The position numbers and the translations under genes are program-made. This document shows positions 1 through 5,227 of a stretch of 5,254 nt of DNA, piece by piece. The notes below the pieces were generated by a model, which saw only the letters and a program-made list of their open reading frames with translations, had not been told where the DNA came from and did not search any database. Location of the stretch: positions 1 to 5,254 of the forward strand of contig JASEIA010000096.1 of assembly GCA_030018575.1 (NCBI GenBank). Reading direction: 5' to 3'. Each line of letters opens with the position of its first letter. Within the stretch, counting starts at the first letter, position 1. This DNA is from Nanobdellota archaeon (GTDB taxonomy: Archaea; Nanobdellota; Nanobdellia; SCGC-AAA011-G17; GW2011-AR17).

Positions 1-57
1 AGCGCCAAGCGCAAGAACCGCCAAAAGTAGGATATGCCGAAGTTTGAAGAGAACCAT
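1..57 (-). CDS. Partial CDS, N-terminus of a probable secreted or membrane-anchored protein
   Basis: Only the first 19 codons lie in the window; the gene runs off the left edge. The reading is MVLFKLRHILLLAVLALGA: a short basic start (K5, R7, H8), then a hydrophobic run with small residues at the end. That is the shape of a signal peptide or a first membrane helix. The ATG is the first possible start, because an in-frame TGA sits at 61-63 on this strand, one codon upstream. The gene is divergent from the redox operon and shares a 50-base spacer with it. I found no TATA box at the expected distance on this strand. The product is unknown, and with 19 codons chance cannot be excluded. Confidence 0.5.
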   Translation of the reverse strand, partial: MVLFKLRHILLLAVLALGA

Positions 58-69
58 TTTTCAGAAACC

Positions 70-77
70 CTTAAATA
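70..77 (+). promoter_or_regulatory. TATA box for the redox operon
   Basis: CTTAAATA is preceded by the purine-containing stretch CAGAAACC, which could act as a TFB recognition element. The box centre is about 34 bases before the ATG at 108. Transcription would then start near base 100 and leave a leader of about 8 bases without a clear Shine-Dalgarno sequence. It is the only good archaeal box upstream of the three + strand genes, so it probably drives all of them. Confidence 0.6.
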
Positions 78-107
78 CTCCCAATTCATCACCACAAGCG
101 AGAAAAG

Positions 108-779
108 ATGGTGCCTTTCCTAGGAAACACGTTGTTTTACCCGGGCTGCATACTGCAGCACAAGCTGGAAAAGCTCAGTGCCAACTATGAGCTTTTGCTC
201 AGGCAGTTCGGGATTAATTTCATAACTTCAAGGGATGTTGCCTGCTGCGGAGCCCCGATGCTTTACGCAGGGTACAAGGATGACTTTAATGAGCACCAGG
301 AAAAGGTAATGGAAGCATTAAAGAAGAATAATGTAAGGCGCATAATAACAGCCTGCCCTTCCTGCGCAAGGATGTTCAGCGAGCATTATGGAATCAAGGC
401 ATTGCACGTTTCACAGGTTATACACGACAACATGAGGAAGATAAAAAAGGACTATCAGGGAGAAAAGATTTGTTATCATGATCCCTGCGAGCTTGGAAGA
501 AAGCTTGGCATTTATGACGAGCCAAGAGAGATACTGAAGCGCATAGGGTTTGAAGTGATTGAGTTTGATGAAAGCAAGGAGAATGCGATGTGCTGCGGAG
601 CAGGCGGATTGTTAAAAGCAAACTCGCCAAGGGCTGCTGACAGGATTGCGCTATTAAGATTAAAGCAGGCAAAGGCAAGGAAGGTCATAACAACCTGCCC
701 TCTTTGCTACATGCACCTCAAGCAGAATGCGGAGAATACAGGCATTGAAGTGCTTGAGTTTTCAGAGGTGCTTATCTAA
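108..779 (+). CDS. Double CCG-domain Fe-S protein, HdrB / GlcF C-terminal type
   Basis: This 223-residue soluble protein has two cysteine-rich CCG (DUF224) domains, the family of HdrB, HdrD, GlcF and LutA. Domain 1 has C14, C46-C47-G48 and C83-P-S-C86. Domain 2 has YHDPC (C127, with C122 nearby), C162-C163-G164 within MCCGAGG, and C197-P-L-C200. Both CX31-34CC-X33-35-CXXC patterns are complete, so both clusters should form. In HdrB these motifs bind unusual noncubane [4Fe-4S] clusters; in GlcF-like proteins they relay or accept electrons. The YHDPCELGR segment followed by YDEPREILK resembles HdrD/GlcF more than LutA. There are no membrane helices. The protein lacks the N-terminal ferredoxin part of GlcF, which is encoded separately two genes downstream. 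ATG 108 is chosen because an in-frame TAA lies at 72-74 with no other usual start between. The next gene overlaps its stop by one base. The electron acceptor is unknown. Confidence 0.88.
   Translation: MVPFLGNTLFYPGCILQHKLEKLSANYELLLRQFGINFITSRDVACCGAPMLYAGYKDDFNEHQEKVMEALKKNNVRRIITACPSCARMFSEHYGIKALHVSQVIHDNMRKIKKDYQGEKICYHDPCELGRKLGIYDEPREILKRIGFEVIEFDESKENAMCCGAGGLLKANSPRAADRIALLRLKQAKARKVITTCPLCYMHLKQNAENTGIEVLEFSEVLI
765..770 (+). promoter_or_regulatory. Shine-Dalgarno site for the FAD protein
   Basis: GAGGTG lies inside the end of the CCG gene, with an 8-base spacer to ATG 779. It matches the archaeal anti-SD well. Together with the TAATG stop-start overlap it indicates translation of the second gene by coupling or internal initiation on the operon mRNA. 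Confidence 0.65.
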
Positions 780-1936
780 TGTCATTAATTGAGTCATTCA
801 AGGGTATTGTGGGCGATGTGAATGTCTCTGAAGGGCAGATTGACAGGATGGTTTATTCAACAGACGCCTCCAGGCAGAAAGGCGTTGCGCAATTAATTGT
901 ATGGCCTTCAAGCGTTGAGCAGATTCATAAAGTCGTGATGATGGCAAGAAGGGCAAATGTTGCGATAATGCCCCGCGGGGCAGGGACAGGCATGGGAAAT
1001 TCAATCCCAAACAACGATGTTGTTGTTGATGTCTCAAAGCTGAACAGGGTTCTTAATGTTGAAAAGGGATTTGTTGAGGCAGAGGCAGGTGCTGCGCTGC
1101 AGGACCTAAATAAGGCAATAGGGTCACAGTTTTTTCCTGTCCAGCCTGAAAGCAGGAAAGCCTGCACAATCGGCGGGATGATTGCGTCAAATGCAATTGG
1201 AGTGAAGGCTCTTGAATTCGGAAGGATGGCAAACTGGGTTGAGGAAGCGACTATTGTTGACGGAAACGGGTTGTGCCTGAAATTAAAAGGAGACGCCCTG
1301 AAGCATGTAATCGGGATGGAAGGCTCAACAGGAATAATTGTTTCTGCAAAGCTTAAGCTTTTGGAAAAAGAGGGCAAGAAAAGCATTACAATGCTGGGCT
1401 TTAACACCCTGACTGCAATGCAGGAAAAGCTGTTAGAGCTGAGGGCAGACACTTTGGCAAGGAACATTGAATTTCTTGACGACATCTGCTCTGAAATGCT
1501 TGGCTTTGCGCCAAAGCTACACCTGATTGTTGAATATGAAGGCTCAAAAGGAAATCTCAAAGAGGCAGAAGCGAGAGAAGTATGGTCTGCACGCGAGCAG
1601 CTTCCTTTCCTGCTCGGGCAGAGGAAGCATCTTGCTGCAGACGACCTTCTCTTGCCGTTGGAGTCAATCCCAAAATTCCTTCATGTGCTTCGAAAGGACA
1701 ATGTGCCTTGCTACGGGCCAATCGGATTGGGCATTGTGTATCCTGTTTATAGGGATGATAATTCTTTGGCAGGCAGGTTCAGGGGATTGTACAGGCAGTT
1801 TGGCGCAAAGCTGGGCGTAAAATACGGGCACGGAAGGAGAAAGCACACTGTTCCTGAGGAAAAGGCAAGACGGGTTTTGGAGCTTAAGGCGCATTATGAC
1901 CCTAAGAATTTATTTTCAAGGGGGAAATTAATATGA
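779..1936 (+). CDS. Short GlcD-like FAD-binding oxidoreductase (PCMH fold)
   Basis: This 385-residue flavoprotein is related to glycolate oxidase GlcD and D-lactate/D-2-hydroxyglutarate dehydrogenases. The FAD-binding half (about 25-195) is well kept: PRGAGTGMGNSIP at 65-77, VEAEAGA at 100-106, and KACTIGGMIASNAIG at 127-141 followed by GRMANWVEEATIVDGNG. The C-terminal half ends in the usual way with DPKNLFSRGKL (374-384). It is about 70-80 residues shorter than typical GlcD proteins (about 460). Where the family has HAGDGNLHP, this protein reads GPIGLGIVYP (313-322). Where the family has EHG, it reads GHG (350-352). By eye, two metal-ligand His and the Glu are therefore gone, while H351 remains. 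FAD binding is likely but standard 2-hydroxyacid oxidation is doubtful. It lies between its two Fe-S partners, overlapping the CCG gene by one base, and probably passes electrons to them. Natural substrate not identifiable. Confidence 0.85.
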   Translation: MSLIESFKGIVGDVNVSEGQIDRMVYSTDASRQKGVAQLIVWPSSVEQIHKVVMMARRANVAIMPRGAGTGMGNSIPNNDVVVDVSKLNRVLNVEKGFVEAEAGAALQDLNKAIGSQFFPVQPESRKACTIGGMIASNAIGVKALEFGRMANWVEEATIVDGNGLCLKLKGDALKHVIGMEGSTGIIVSAKLKLLEKEGKKSITMLGFNTLTAMQEKLLELRADTLARNIEFLDDICSEMLGFAPKLHLIVEYEGSKGNLKEAEAREVWSAREQLPFLLGQRKHLAADDLLLPLESIPKFLHVLRKDNVPCYGPIGLGIVYPVYRDDNSLAGRFRGLYRQFGAKLGVKYGHGRRKHTVPEEKARRVLELKAHYDPKNLFSRGKLI

Positions 1937-1988
1937 TCTGCGAGCAGCAGCGAAGTGGATCTTCGAATGAAGCCGGGGCGGAGTGAGA
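1933..1988 (+). other. GC/GA-rich spacer with decoy start, flanked by imperfect direct repeat
   Basis: Between the FAD gene and the ferredoxin lies an odd segment. ATGATCTGCG (1933-1942) overlaps the FAD stop codon as ATGA, and ATGAAATGCG (1989-1998) is the ferredoxin start; they match at 8 of 10 bases. The 46 bases between them are richer in G+C than the flanks (27 of 46 by hand count). They are built of related purine-rich pieces: CGAGCAG, CGAAGTG, CGAATGAAG, CGGAGTGAG. A weak hairpin (CTTC/GAAG, 1961-1972) is possible. The first ATG opens only a 17-codon frame that ends at 1984-1986, in a different frame from the ferredoxin. It could be an inserted short repeat or a local duplication; it is probably not a gene. 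Confidence 0.4.
1980..1983 (+). promoter_or_regulatory. Shine-Dalgarno site deciding the ferredoxin start
   Basis: GGAG is followed by a 5-base spacer and ATG 1989. It overlaps the alternative GTG at 1983, which would itself have no ribosome site at a useful distance. This favours ATG 1989. Confidence 0.55.
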
Positions 1989-2279
1989 ATGAAATGCGTT
2001 GAATGCGGCCTTTGCAGGACAAAGTGCCCTGTTTTCAGGGCTACCATGAAGGAAACTGCTTCTCCAAGGGCAAAAGGAATGCTTCTTAACAGGGAAATGA
2101 ATGAAAAATTATTCTTTTTCTGCACATTGTGCGGAATGCATGAGCAGGAATGCCCATACTGCGCTGACCTGCAGATATTAAAGCAGAGGGAAAAGCTGGT
2201 TAAGTCAGGAGCCACATTGTCAAGGGCAAGGCAGATTGTGGACAATATAAAGGAGCACGGGCATCCCTTCACGCTATAG
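1989..2279 (+). CDS. Compact dicluster ferredoxin, HdrC / GlcF N-terminal type, with altered second motif
   Basis: This small soluble 96-residue protein should link the FAD protein to the CCG protein. Motif 1 is a complete CX2CX2CX3CP site (C3, C6, C9, C13) right at the N-terminus. A SPRAKGMLL segment (residues 26-34) follows, matching the SPRG stretch that joins the two cluster motifs in GlcF, LutB and HdrD proteins. Motif 2 reads CTLCGMHEQECPYC: C45, C48, H51, C55. His stands where the third Cys is expected, and an extra Cys (C58) follows three residues after the last. The second cluster may therefore be His-ligated, a [3Fe-4S] cluster, or use C58 instead. The C-terminal part is charged and helical-looking, without membrane segments. 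An in-frame TGA at 1968-1970 bars a longer upstream start; GTG 1983 would add only two residues. Its stop is two bases from that of the convergent hydrolase gene. Confidence 0.82.
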   Translation: MKCVECGLCRTKCPVFRATMKETASPRAKGMLLNREMNEKLFFFCTLCGMHEQECPYCADLQILKQREKLVKSGATLSRARQIVDNIKEHGHPFTL

Positions 2280-2281
2280 AA

Positions 2282-2920
2282 TCACTGGGGGCTTATCACG
2301 ACTTTAATGCTTTTATTGACGCGCTTTGCAAACTCTTCAGGGTCTGCTGCTGTGTCTTTAAGCGTGTTGTAATGCATGGGGATGACAACCTTTGGCCTGA
2401 TTTCATTTGCAGCCTCTGCCGCCTCTTTTGCATCCATTGTATAAGTGCCCCCTATCGGCAATAATGCAATGTCAACTTTCAGCTTTTTCATTTCAGGCAC
2501 GAAATCAGTGTCCCCTGCATGGTACAATTTAATGCCGTTCATTTCAAGCACATAGCCAAAGCCCTCGTCTTTTGAATGAAAAGGGATGTTTCCCATCCTG
2601 AACTTGTTGACATTGTATGCAGGAACAGCAGTCACTTTTACAGCGCCAAGCTCTATTGTCTCACCGCTTCTTATTATTTTGAATTTGCAGTCAAGCCCTG
2701 ATGCGCAGCCAGGGGGTATGATAACTTCTGTCCCCTGCTTTAGCAATTCCTTAATCTTTGCCCTGTCAAAATGGTCAAAGTGCTCGTGAGTTACAAGAAT
2801 AATGTCTGCTTTCTTTGGAGATGCAGGCAAAACATAAGGGTCTATGTAAACTGTCTTGTCCCCTTCTATAAGAAAGGAGGCATGCCCCAGCCATTTGATA
2901 TTCAGGCCTTCTATTTCCAT
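2282..2920 (-). CDS. UPF0173-type metal-dependent hydrolase, metallo-beta-lactamase fold
   Basis: This is a 212-residue cytoplasmic protein of the usual length for the UPF0173/UlaG-like branch of the metallo-beta-lactamase superfamily. The N-terminal strand IKWLGHASFLIEG (8-20) is typical, with H13 a likely extra ligand. The metal site is complete: THEHFDH (H45, H47, D49, H50), HAGDT (H134, D137) and PMHYNT (H183). The HSKDEGFGYVLEMNGIKLYHAGD stretch (115-137) is characteristic of this branch. The family is generally annotated as Zn- or Mn-dependent hydrolases, but members mostly lack known substrates. ATG 2920 lies about 27 bases from a TATA box, so the mRNA is probably leaderless. It has its own promoter downstream of the MFS gene, with 46 bases between them, and converges on the ferredoxin. 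Fold assignment is firm; substrate unknown. Confidence 0.9.
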   Translation of the reverse strand: MEIEGLNIKWLGHASFLIEGDKTVYIDPYVLPASPKKADIILVTHEHFDHFDRAKIKELLKQGTEVIIPPGCASGLDCKFKIIRSGETIELGAVKVTAVPAYNVNKFRMGNIPFHSKDEGFGYVLEMNGIKLYHAGDTDFVPEMKKLKVDIALLPIGGTYTMDAKEAAEAANEIRPKVVIPMHYNTLKDTAADPEEFAKRVNKSIKVVISPQ

Positions 2921-2943
2921 ATCATATTCAAATATTATGTGCC

Positions 2944-2951
2944 TATTAAAG
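2944..2951 (-). promoter_or_regulatory. TATA box for the UPF0173 hydrolase
   Basis: CTTTAATA on the minus strand is preceded by the purine-rich GCAGAAAAG, a plausible TFB element. Its centre lies about 27 bases before ATG 2920, so the transcript would begin at or next to the start codon. Confidence 0.6.
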
Positions 2952-2966
2952 CTTTTCTGCGATGAA

Positions 2967-4193
2967 TCAGCCTACCTCTTTTTCAGAGCCGCCTTCTACT
3001 ATGACTTCCCCCGCCCCTTTCTTCTTAATCTTCTTGAGCATTACAGCCATTATGCAGAAGAAAAGCATCATTATAGATGCGACAAGGAACAATGCATGGA
3101 AGCTTCCGTTCGAGACAAACATTATGCCTGAAAATATTAAAGGGGCAAAAAGATACCCCGCTTCATAGCCTGTCCTGAATACAGGATAGAACCTTGTTTC
3201 CTCTTTTTTTGAGACTGCCTTGAAGAAATATGCCTCGTGCAGGGGCTCGATAAAGGCCGCGCCTATGCATCCTGCCACAATAAGCCCTATGAAAAGATAA
3301 ACATTCTGCGTGAATGCGGCAAGCATTATGAGTATTGACATTATGAGGAATGCTGTCGACAGGAATCTCCTGTAGCCGTACCTGTCTGCAAGCCACCCTG
3401 CAATGAAATCAAGCAGTATTAGCGGTATTGTGAACAGCGCCAGGGTAATGCCTATTGTTTTTTCAGTGAATCCGTGCTCTGAAACAAACAATGGCACATA
3501 GGTGTAAAGCACAACCCACCAGGCGGCAAGCCCTATGCCTATGAGGTAGATAATAGTAAGGTTGCTTACCCTGAAATAAGCCTTGATTTTTGTGAAAAAC
3601 CTTTCTGTGTCCTCGACAGCGCTTGTTTTCTCCCTTACTTTTCCCACCATCAGTATGCATAATGCAGTTGCGGCGATTATTGCAGCAAGGGAAAATGTTG
3701 CTTCCCGGGAAAACATTACTGCAACAAACCCGCCGGCAAGCGGGCCTGTAAGCCACGCTATGTTAAAAAGCGTGAAGTAGAATCCTTCCACCTTTCCTAT
3801 GTTCTTTTTTCCCGCAATGTCCCTTATGAAAAGGCCCAATGTGACTGTTGCGGATGCTGCAAAAAATGACCTGAACAAGTCAACTAAAAGGAACTGCCAA
3901 ATGCTTGTTACGTGCGGGATTATTGCATAGCACAATGCAAACCCTCCAAGAGCTATCTTTGTGAGCGGGACTTTCTTGATCTTTTTCAGCAGATAGCTCA
4001 TCATAATTGTGAATATAATCCATTCAACAGAGGATAATGCAACCACAAGCCCCACATAAGTGTCTTCTATTACAAGCGATTTAATAAACAGGGGAAAAAT
4101 AGGGCTGACCACTGCAAACACAAGAGTGTACAGCATTGATATCAGGAATACTATCCCTGAGTGCCTGGGGAACTTGTGCCTGAGCCTGAACAT
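2967..4193 (-). CDS. MFS transporter, 12 membrane helices
   Basis: This 408-residue inner-membrane protein has about 12 hydrophobic helices (roughly 13-36, 47-67, 79-93, 98-122, 137-161, 167-185, 211-237, 248-270, 278-295, 298-317, 340-360, 365-386). It looks like a two-lobe major facilitator with a long charged loop between helices 6 and 7. The signature motif A is clear in the second half, GWLADRYGYRR (266-276), between helices 8 and 9. The first-half copy (YLLKKIKKVPLTK) is degenerate. The stretch GKVEGFYFTLFNIAWLTGPLAGG in helix 5 resembles drug-efflux type MFS proteins, but no substrate can be assigned. The frame is open upstream to TTG 4217, but a TATA box covers 4216-4223 and fits leaderless initiation at ATG 4193, so that start is chosen; it removes eight residues. 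The C-terminal tail is Lys-rich, then Gly/Glu-rich. Confidence 0.88.
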   Translation of the reverse strand: MFRLRHKFPRHSGIVFLISMLYTLVFAVVSPIFPLFIKSLVIEDTYVGLVVALSSVEWIIFTIMMSYLLKKIKKVPLTKIALGGFALCYAIIPHVTSIWQFLLVDLFRSFFAASATVTLGLFIRDIAGKKNIGKVEGFYFTLFNIAWLTGPLAGGFVAVMFSREATFSLAAIIAATALCILMVGKVREKTSAVEDTERFFTKIKAYFRVSNLTIIYLIGIGLAAWWVVLYTYVPLFVSEHGFTEKTIGITLALFTIPLILLDFIAGWLADRYGYRRFLSTAFLIMSILIMLAAFTQNVYLFIGLIVAGCIGAAFIEPLHEAYFFKAVSKKEETRFYPVFRTGYEAGYLFAPLIFSGIMFVSNGSFHALFLVASIMMLFFCIMAVMLKKIKKKGAGEVIVEGGSEKEVG

Positions 4194-4215
4194 GCTATAA
4201 TAGCGGTGCAAAGGC

Positions 4216-4223
4216 AATATAAA
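4216..4223 (-). promoter_or_regulatory. TATA box for the MFS transporter
   Basis: TTTATATT on the minus strand, preceded by GTGAAAAG, is the best archaeal box in the window. Its centre is 26-27 bases before ATG 4193, predicting a leaderless mRNA. It overlaps the alternative TTG start at 4217, which argues against that start. It lies four bases past the stop of the glycosylase gene. Confidence 0.72.
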
Positions 4224-4227
4224 CTTT

Positions 4228-4866
4228 TCACTTCAAAATTTCGTCTGTCTTGCTGCTCCATAGAATTAAATCCAATTCAGCCATTGGCACGTTTATCTTC
4301 TTGCTGTAATCCTTCATTTTAGTTTCCATTTCAAAGTATTGCTTCTTATTTTTAGGTTTTTCATTGTTTTCAAAGACTTTGGCTTCATACAAACAATTAA
4401 CAATATGCTTGTCAAGGATTGCGTAATTCTTAAATCCTATATTTCTCAGGAAATGGCTTGCCTCTTTCATTCCTATTCCTTTCGCGTTTTCAGCAAAAAA
4501 GGCCCTTAATTTTTCAGTGTTTTCCTTCCTTTTCTCAATTTCTGCCTTTAGCTTCATACCACACTTGTTTTTCATTGCTTTTCTTGTCTCAACAATATAA
4601 TTTGCCCGCTTCCTCCAGAAGCGGTAGCCGCATTTTTTCAATGCATTGCTTATCTGCTTTTCAGAGCCAGTGAATAGCAAATCCCCCAATGCATCAATGG
4701 CCTTCATCCCTCCCCTTGCAGAGGCATTTGCTGTCAGGATGCAGAAGCATAATTCCCTGAAGATTTCCCTGTTGCCTTTTTGATAAGTTTGCTCAAATTC
4801 AGAAAGCCTCTTGCTTAGAATCTCTCTTTGCTTTTCCTGCATTGAGATTATGTCTTCTTTATTCAT
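4228..4866 (-). CDS. ogg: Ogg2-type 8-oxoguanine DNA glycosylase / AP lyase
   Basis: This is a base-excision repair enzyme that removes 8-oxoguanine and can nick the abasic site. Its 212 residues match the small Ogg2 family known mostly from archaea (for example Methanocaldococcus jannaschii). The helix-hairpin-helix stretch KGIGMKEASHFLRNIGF (129-145) carries the catalytic Lys K134, and AILDKH (149-154) carries the catalytic Asp D152. The 18-residue spacing is that expected of the family. Other family marks are LTANASARGGMKAID (44-58), GYRFWRKRANYIVETR (80-95) and the C-terminal LDLILWSSKTDEILK. The final Lys (K212) matches the conserved C-terminal Lys reported to take part in 8-oxoG recognition. 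There is no iron-sulfur loop, unlike endonuclease III. ATG 4866 lies about 26 bases from a TATA box just behind the preceding gene, so it is likely leaderless and transcribed on its own. All active-site residues are present. Confidence 0.92.
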   Translation of the reverse strand: MNKEDIISMQEKQREILSKRLSEFEQTYQKGNREIFRELCFCILTANASARGGMKAIDALGDLLFTGSEKQISNALKKCGYRFWRKRANYIVETRKAMKNKCGMKLKAEIEKRKENTEKLRAFFAENAKGIGMKEASHFLRNIGFKNYAILDKHIVNCLYEAKVFENNEKPKNKKQYFEMETKMKDYSKKINVPMAELDLILWSSKTDEILK

Positions 4867-4888
4867 AGCTGTCTAGAGAAATAGCCTG

Positions 4889-4896
4889 TTTAAAAA
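4889..4896 (-). promoter_or_regulatory. TATA box for the Ogg2 gene, merged with a T-tract after the upstream gene
   Basis: TTTTTAAA on the minus strand has its centre 26-27 bases before ATG 4866, predicting a leaderless mRNA. It begins two bases after the TAA of the upstream membrane-protein gene. Its run of five T could also act as that gene's short archaeal terminator. Confidence 0.58.
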
Positions 4897-4898
4897 CA

Positions 4899-5216
4899 TT
4901 ACTTATCTTTCTTTGCAGTATCTTCCCTTATCGGCTTTAGCTTCCTGAACCTGCTTGACCTTTGCACTGCTTTTGTCACTACAGTGAAGATTGTTGTGAT
5001 AATTACAATAATTGCAGCAAATGATTCCCAGTACATCCATGTGACTTTGCTCCACTGCATTATCAAAGTGCCTGCCGCGGGCTCCAATCCCCTGTAGATG
5101 TATGCAAATCCGACTATGAACCCTGTTGCTATTGCTGTTGCAGGGTATAATACAAAGCAAACAAGCGCCAGGACAAGAAAGCTTAGAATCCAGAGCAACC
5201 AGTATGTCTGTTTCAC
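4899..5216 (-). CDS. Small Trp-rich membrane protein, function unknown
   Basis: I do not recognise this 105-residue protein. It has a hydrophobic stretch at about 5-24, a second at 26-42 (ATAIATGFIVGFAYIY), and a third at 65-84 (SFAAIIVIITTIFTVVTKAV). A short loop rich in aromatics (IMQWSKVTWMYWESF) separates the second and third. The tail from 85 is strongly basic (QRSSRFRKLKP), ending in charged residues. With positive charges at the C-terminus, that end is probably cytoplasmic. The frame is closed by TAA immediately upstream of the GTG, so GTG 5216 is the earliest start. An AGGTGA ribosome site with a 5-base spacer supports it. A second frame on the same strand (4903-5160) is a shadow. It could be a lone small membrane protein or a subunit of something encoded beyond the right edge. 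Confidence 0.72.
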   Translation of the reverse strand: MKQTYWLLWILSFLVLALVCFVLYPATAIATGFIVGFAYIYRGLEPAAGTLIMQWSKVTWMYWESFAAIIVIITTIFTVVTKAVQRSSRFRKLKPIREDTAKKDK

Positions 5217-5221
5217 TTATT

Positions 5222-5227
5222 TCACCT
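5222..5227 (-). promoter_or_regulatory. Shine-Dalgarno site for the small membrane protein
   Basis: AGGTGA on the minus strand with a 5-base spacer supports the non-ATG start at 5216. It conflicts in part with the TATA-like box just upstream, which would start transcription inside or after this site. That would mean translation from a longer transcript begun further right. Confidence 0.5.

Noticed and set aside
70..80. Minus-strand reading of the same box as promoter for the divergent gene
   Set aside because: Its centre is only about 17 bases before ATG 57, so transcription would begin inside the coding region.
925..1560. 211-codon minus-strand open frame inside the FAD gene
   Set aside because: It lies antisense to a gene with clear family motifs, and its translation is Ser/Phe/Pro-rich low-grade sequence with no recognisable domain. 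It is a shadow.
1933..1986. 17-codon frame starting at the ATGA overlapping the FAD stop
   Set aside because: It is very short, in a different frame from the ferredoxin, and made of the compositionally odd spacer (R-S-G-S-S-N-E-A-G-A-E). It is treated as a decoy start, not a gene.
4194..4217. Upstream TTG start for the MFS protein adding eight residues
   Set aside because: The codon overlaps the best TATA box in the window, which fits leaderless start at ATG 4193.
4228..4866. Endonuclease III / MutY-type glycosylase with Fe-S cluster
   Set aside because: The cysteines (C40, C42, C80, C102, C158) do not form the C-terminal four-Cys loop, and the Lys/Asp motif and C-terminal Lys match Ogg2 instead.
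2282..5216. The four minus-strand genes as one functional operon or defence island
   Set aside because: Each has its own TATA-like box, and the predicted functions (unknown membrane protein, DNA repair, transport, hydrolase) do not suggest a shared pathway. No nuclease, toxin or mobile-element gene is present.
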